From assembly GCA_002305435.1 (NCBI GenBank), contig DBQZ01000018.1, positions 4,176 to 10,984 of the forward strand: a DNA stretch of 6,809 nt, written 5' to 3'. Below are positions 6,020 through 6,809 of the stretch, in pieces; the stretch's first letter is position 1, and each line of letters starts with the position of its first letter. This stretch comes from Clostridiales bacterium UBA1381 (GTDB lineage Bacteria; Bacillota; Clostridia; UBA1381). A program made the translations under genes and the position numbers. The notes beneath the pieces were generated by a model. It worked only from the letters and a program-made list of their open reading frames with translations. It was not told the DNA's origin and did not search any database.

Positions 6020-6033
6020 ATTAGTTACCTAAT
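6020..6033. promoter_or_regulatory. Candidate MarR operator (imperfect palindrome at the transcription start)
   Basis: ATTAGTTACCTAAT has 5-bp inverted arms (ATTAG and CTAAT) around TTAC. It begins 3 bases downstream of the -10 box and covers the predicted +1 near 6030. MarR-family operators are typically short AT-rich palindromes overlapping the promoter of their own gene, so binding by the adjacent MarR is a reasonable inference. No second copy was seen before the other genes here. Confidence 0.55.
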
Positions 6034-6036
6034 AAT

Positions 6037-6065
6037 ATTATAAAATATTTCCGCCCTTTTGTCAA
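6037..6065 (-). promoter_or_regulatory. Full-consensus SigA-type promoter of marR
   Basis: On the minus strand a perfect TTGACA (6065-6060) is separated by exactly 17 bases from a perfect TATAAT (6042-6037). The leader to the start codon is about 60 bases. So strong a promoter for a repressor gene suggests that it is held down by its product. Confidence 0.9.
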
Positions 6066-6082
6066 GTGGTAAATGCAGCGCA

Positions 6083-6114
6083 TAAAAAGGAGCCGCCCTT
6101 TATGGACGGCTCCT
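6083..6114 (-). terminator. Intrinsic terminator of the SLH-domain gene
   Basis: AGGAGCCG (6088-6095) pairs with CGGCTCCT (6107-6114). After one mismatch, CC/GG can extend the stem. On the minus strand the hairpin is followed by a TTTTTA tail. It ends about 18 bases before the marR -35 box, separating the two transcripts. It begins 14 bases past the SLH stop codon. Confidence 0.85.
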
Positions 6115-6128
6115 GGAAAAAGCCTGAT

Positions 6129-6809
6129 TTAGCCTATAGCTGCCAGCAATCTCGACAGCATTGTTGCTGCCTGGCCTCTTGTTGCGCCCGAAGCAGGCTC
6201 GAACGTTGTTTCCGTGATACCGGTAACGATACCGAGCTTAACAGCTCCCGCAACGTCCTCAACTGCCCATGCGCTGATCTGATCCTTATCGGTGAACTGG
6301 TCTACCGAACCGCCGGATACGTCAACGCCCTTGGAAACAGCCGCATTCGTTACCATTGACGCCATCTCCTCGCGGTTGATGGGATCGTCAACGTTCATAA
6401 CGATGTTGGAATCGATAATACCTGCCGCATTTGCAGCCTCAACGGCCGGGGTAGCCCAATGCTCGCCCTCTGCCTGCGCTCTCAGCTCAAGTCCGAGAGC
6501 CTTAGCGATAAGCTGTGTGAACTGACCCTTTGTAACAGCCGAATCCGGCTCATATGTGGTCTCTGTCATACCGTTTACAATACCTGCATTGTACATCTCC
6601 AGTACGTAGTCCTTAGCCCAGTGGCCTTCGATATCCGTAAACGGATTGTCGCCGGTCGACGGGGTCTCGGGTCTGTCAACGCCGGTATCAGCCGGAAGAG
6701 CGGACTCGTCAAACGCAGCCTCTGTGTAATTGTTGGCTACAACATTTACGTTGGCCGCAGGCTGGGTCGTGTACTGCGAATCAGCGATCTTATCGTTCAT
6801 GTACCAACC
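6129..6809 (-). CDS. S-layer homology (SLH) domain cell-surface protein, C-terminal part
   Basis: The frame runs open to the window edge, so the start is missing; an ATG at 6800 is only an internal Met candidate with no ribosome binding site visible. Of 226 visible residues, the first 40 or so have no recognised domain. A Pro/Thr/Asp-rich linker (about 39-55) leads into three SLH repeats at about 57-105 (FTDIEGHWAKDYV), 115-158 (GEHWATPAVEAA) and 172-222 (FTDKDQISAWAVEDV). SLH triplets anchor proteins to the secondary cell-wall polymer, so this is an exported wall protein; its working domain lies outside the window. The canonical TRAE motif reads TKGQ, NREE and TRGQ in repeats 1-3. Codons such as GGT, GCT, GTT and ACA appear more often than in neighbouring genes, which may reflect high expression. 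It has its own terminator. Confidence 0.9.
   Translation of the reverse strand, partial: GWYMNDKIADSQYTTQPAANVNVVANNYTEAAFDESALPADTGVDRPETPSTGDNPFTDIEGHWAKDYVLEMYNAGIVNGMTETTYEPDSAVTKGQFTQLIAKALGLELRAQAEGEHWATPAVEAANAAGIIDSNIVMNVDDPINREEMASMVTNAAVSKGVDVSGGSVDQFTDKDQISAWAVEDVAGAVKLGIVTGITETTFEPASGATRGQAATMLSRLLAAIG

Noticed and set aside
6066..6359. Plus-strand Cys-rich frame with an AAGGAG 9 bases before an ATG at 6102
   Set aside because: The apparent Shine-Dalgarno is one arm of the SLH gene's terminator. The Cys-rich sequence comes from reading Ala codons of the SLH gene in antisense.

Overview
The window looks like chromosomal DNA from a Gram-positive member of the Clostridia (Bacillota), moderately GC-rich in its genes with AT-rich promoters. 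The evidence is purine-rich Shine-Dalgarno sites including AAGGAGG, a TTG start, SigA-type promoters, T-tailed intrinsic terminators, a SigB/SigF/SigG-type sigma factor, a MepA-type MATE pump and an S-layer homology (SLH) surface protein. No mobile element, CRISPR array, tRNA or rRNA was seen. Species cannot be named from this sequence.

Left part, plus strand (1-2760): three genes in one direction, probably one operon. The first is an N-terminally cut, membrane-anchored extracytoplasmic protein of unknown function (1-594). Next is a SigB-like alternative sigma factor (655-1404). Only 15 bases later comes a 12-helix MATE exporter (1420-2760), whose Shine-Dalgarno overlaps the sigma stop codon. 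The operon's promoter and any anti-sigma gene lie outside the window. Two T-tailed hairpins follow the exporter; the first also has the shape of a terminator for the opposing gene.

Centre, minus strand (5237-2907): a 776-residue GH51 alpha-L-arabinofuranosidase with both catalytic glutamates visible and no signal peptide. It has its own near-consensus SigA promoter and appears to be a single-gene unit. No sugar transporter or sugar-responsive regulator lies beside it.

Right part, minus strand (6809-5443): a MarR-family repressor has a perfect TTGACA-17-TATAAT promoter. A 14-base imperfect palindrome sits over the predicted transcription start, the expected layout for autorepression. Two hairpins close its transcript. 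Upstream of it is the C-terminal part of an SLH-domain cell-surface protein cut by the window end, with its own terminator.

The genes do not form an obvious single pathway. The least explained part is the left operon, which joins an unknown surface protein, an alternative sigma factor without a visible anti-sigma partner and a drug/metabolite exporter. The best-resolved regulatory element is the marR promoter-operator. I found no clear evidence of a new defence or mobile system.
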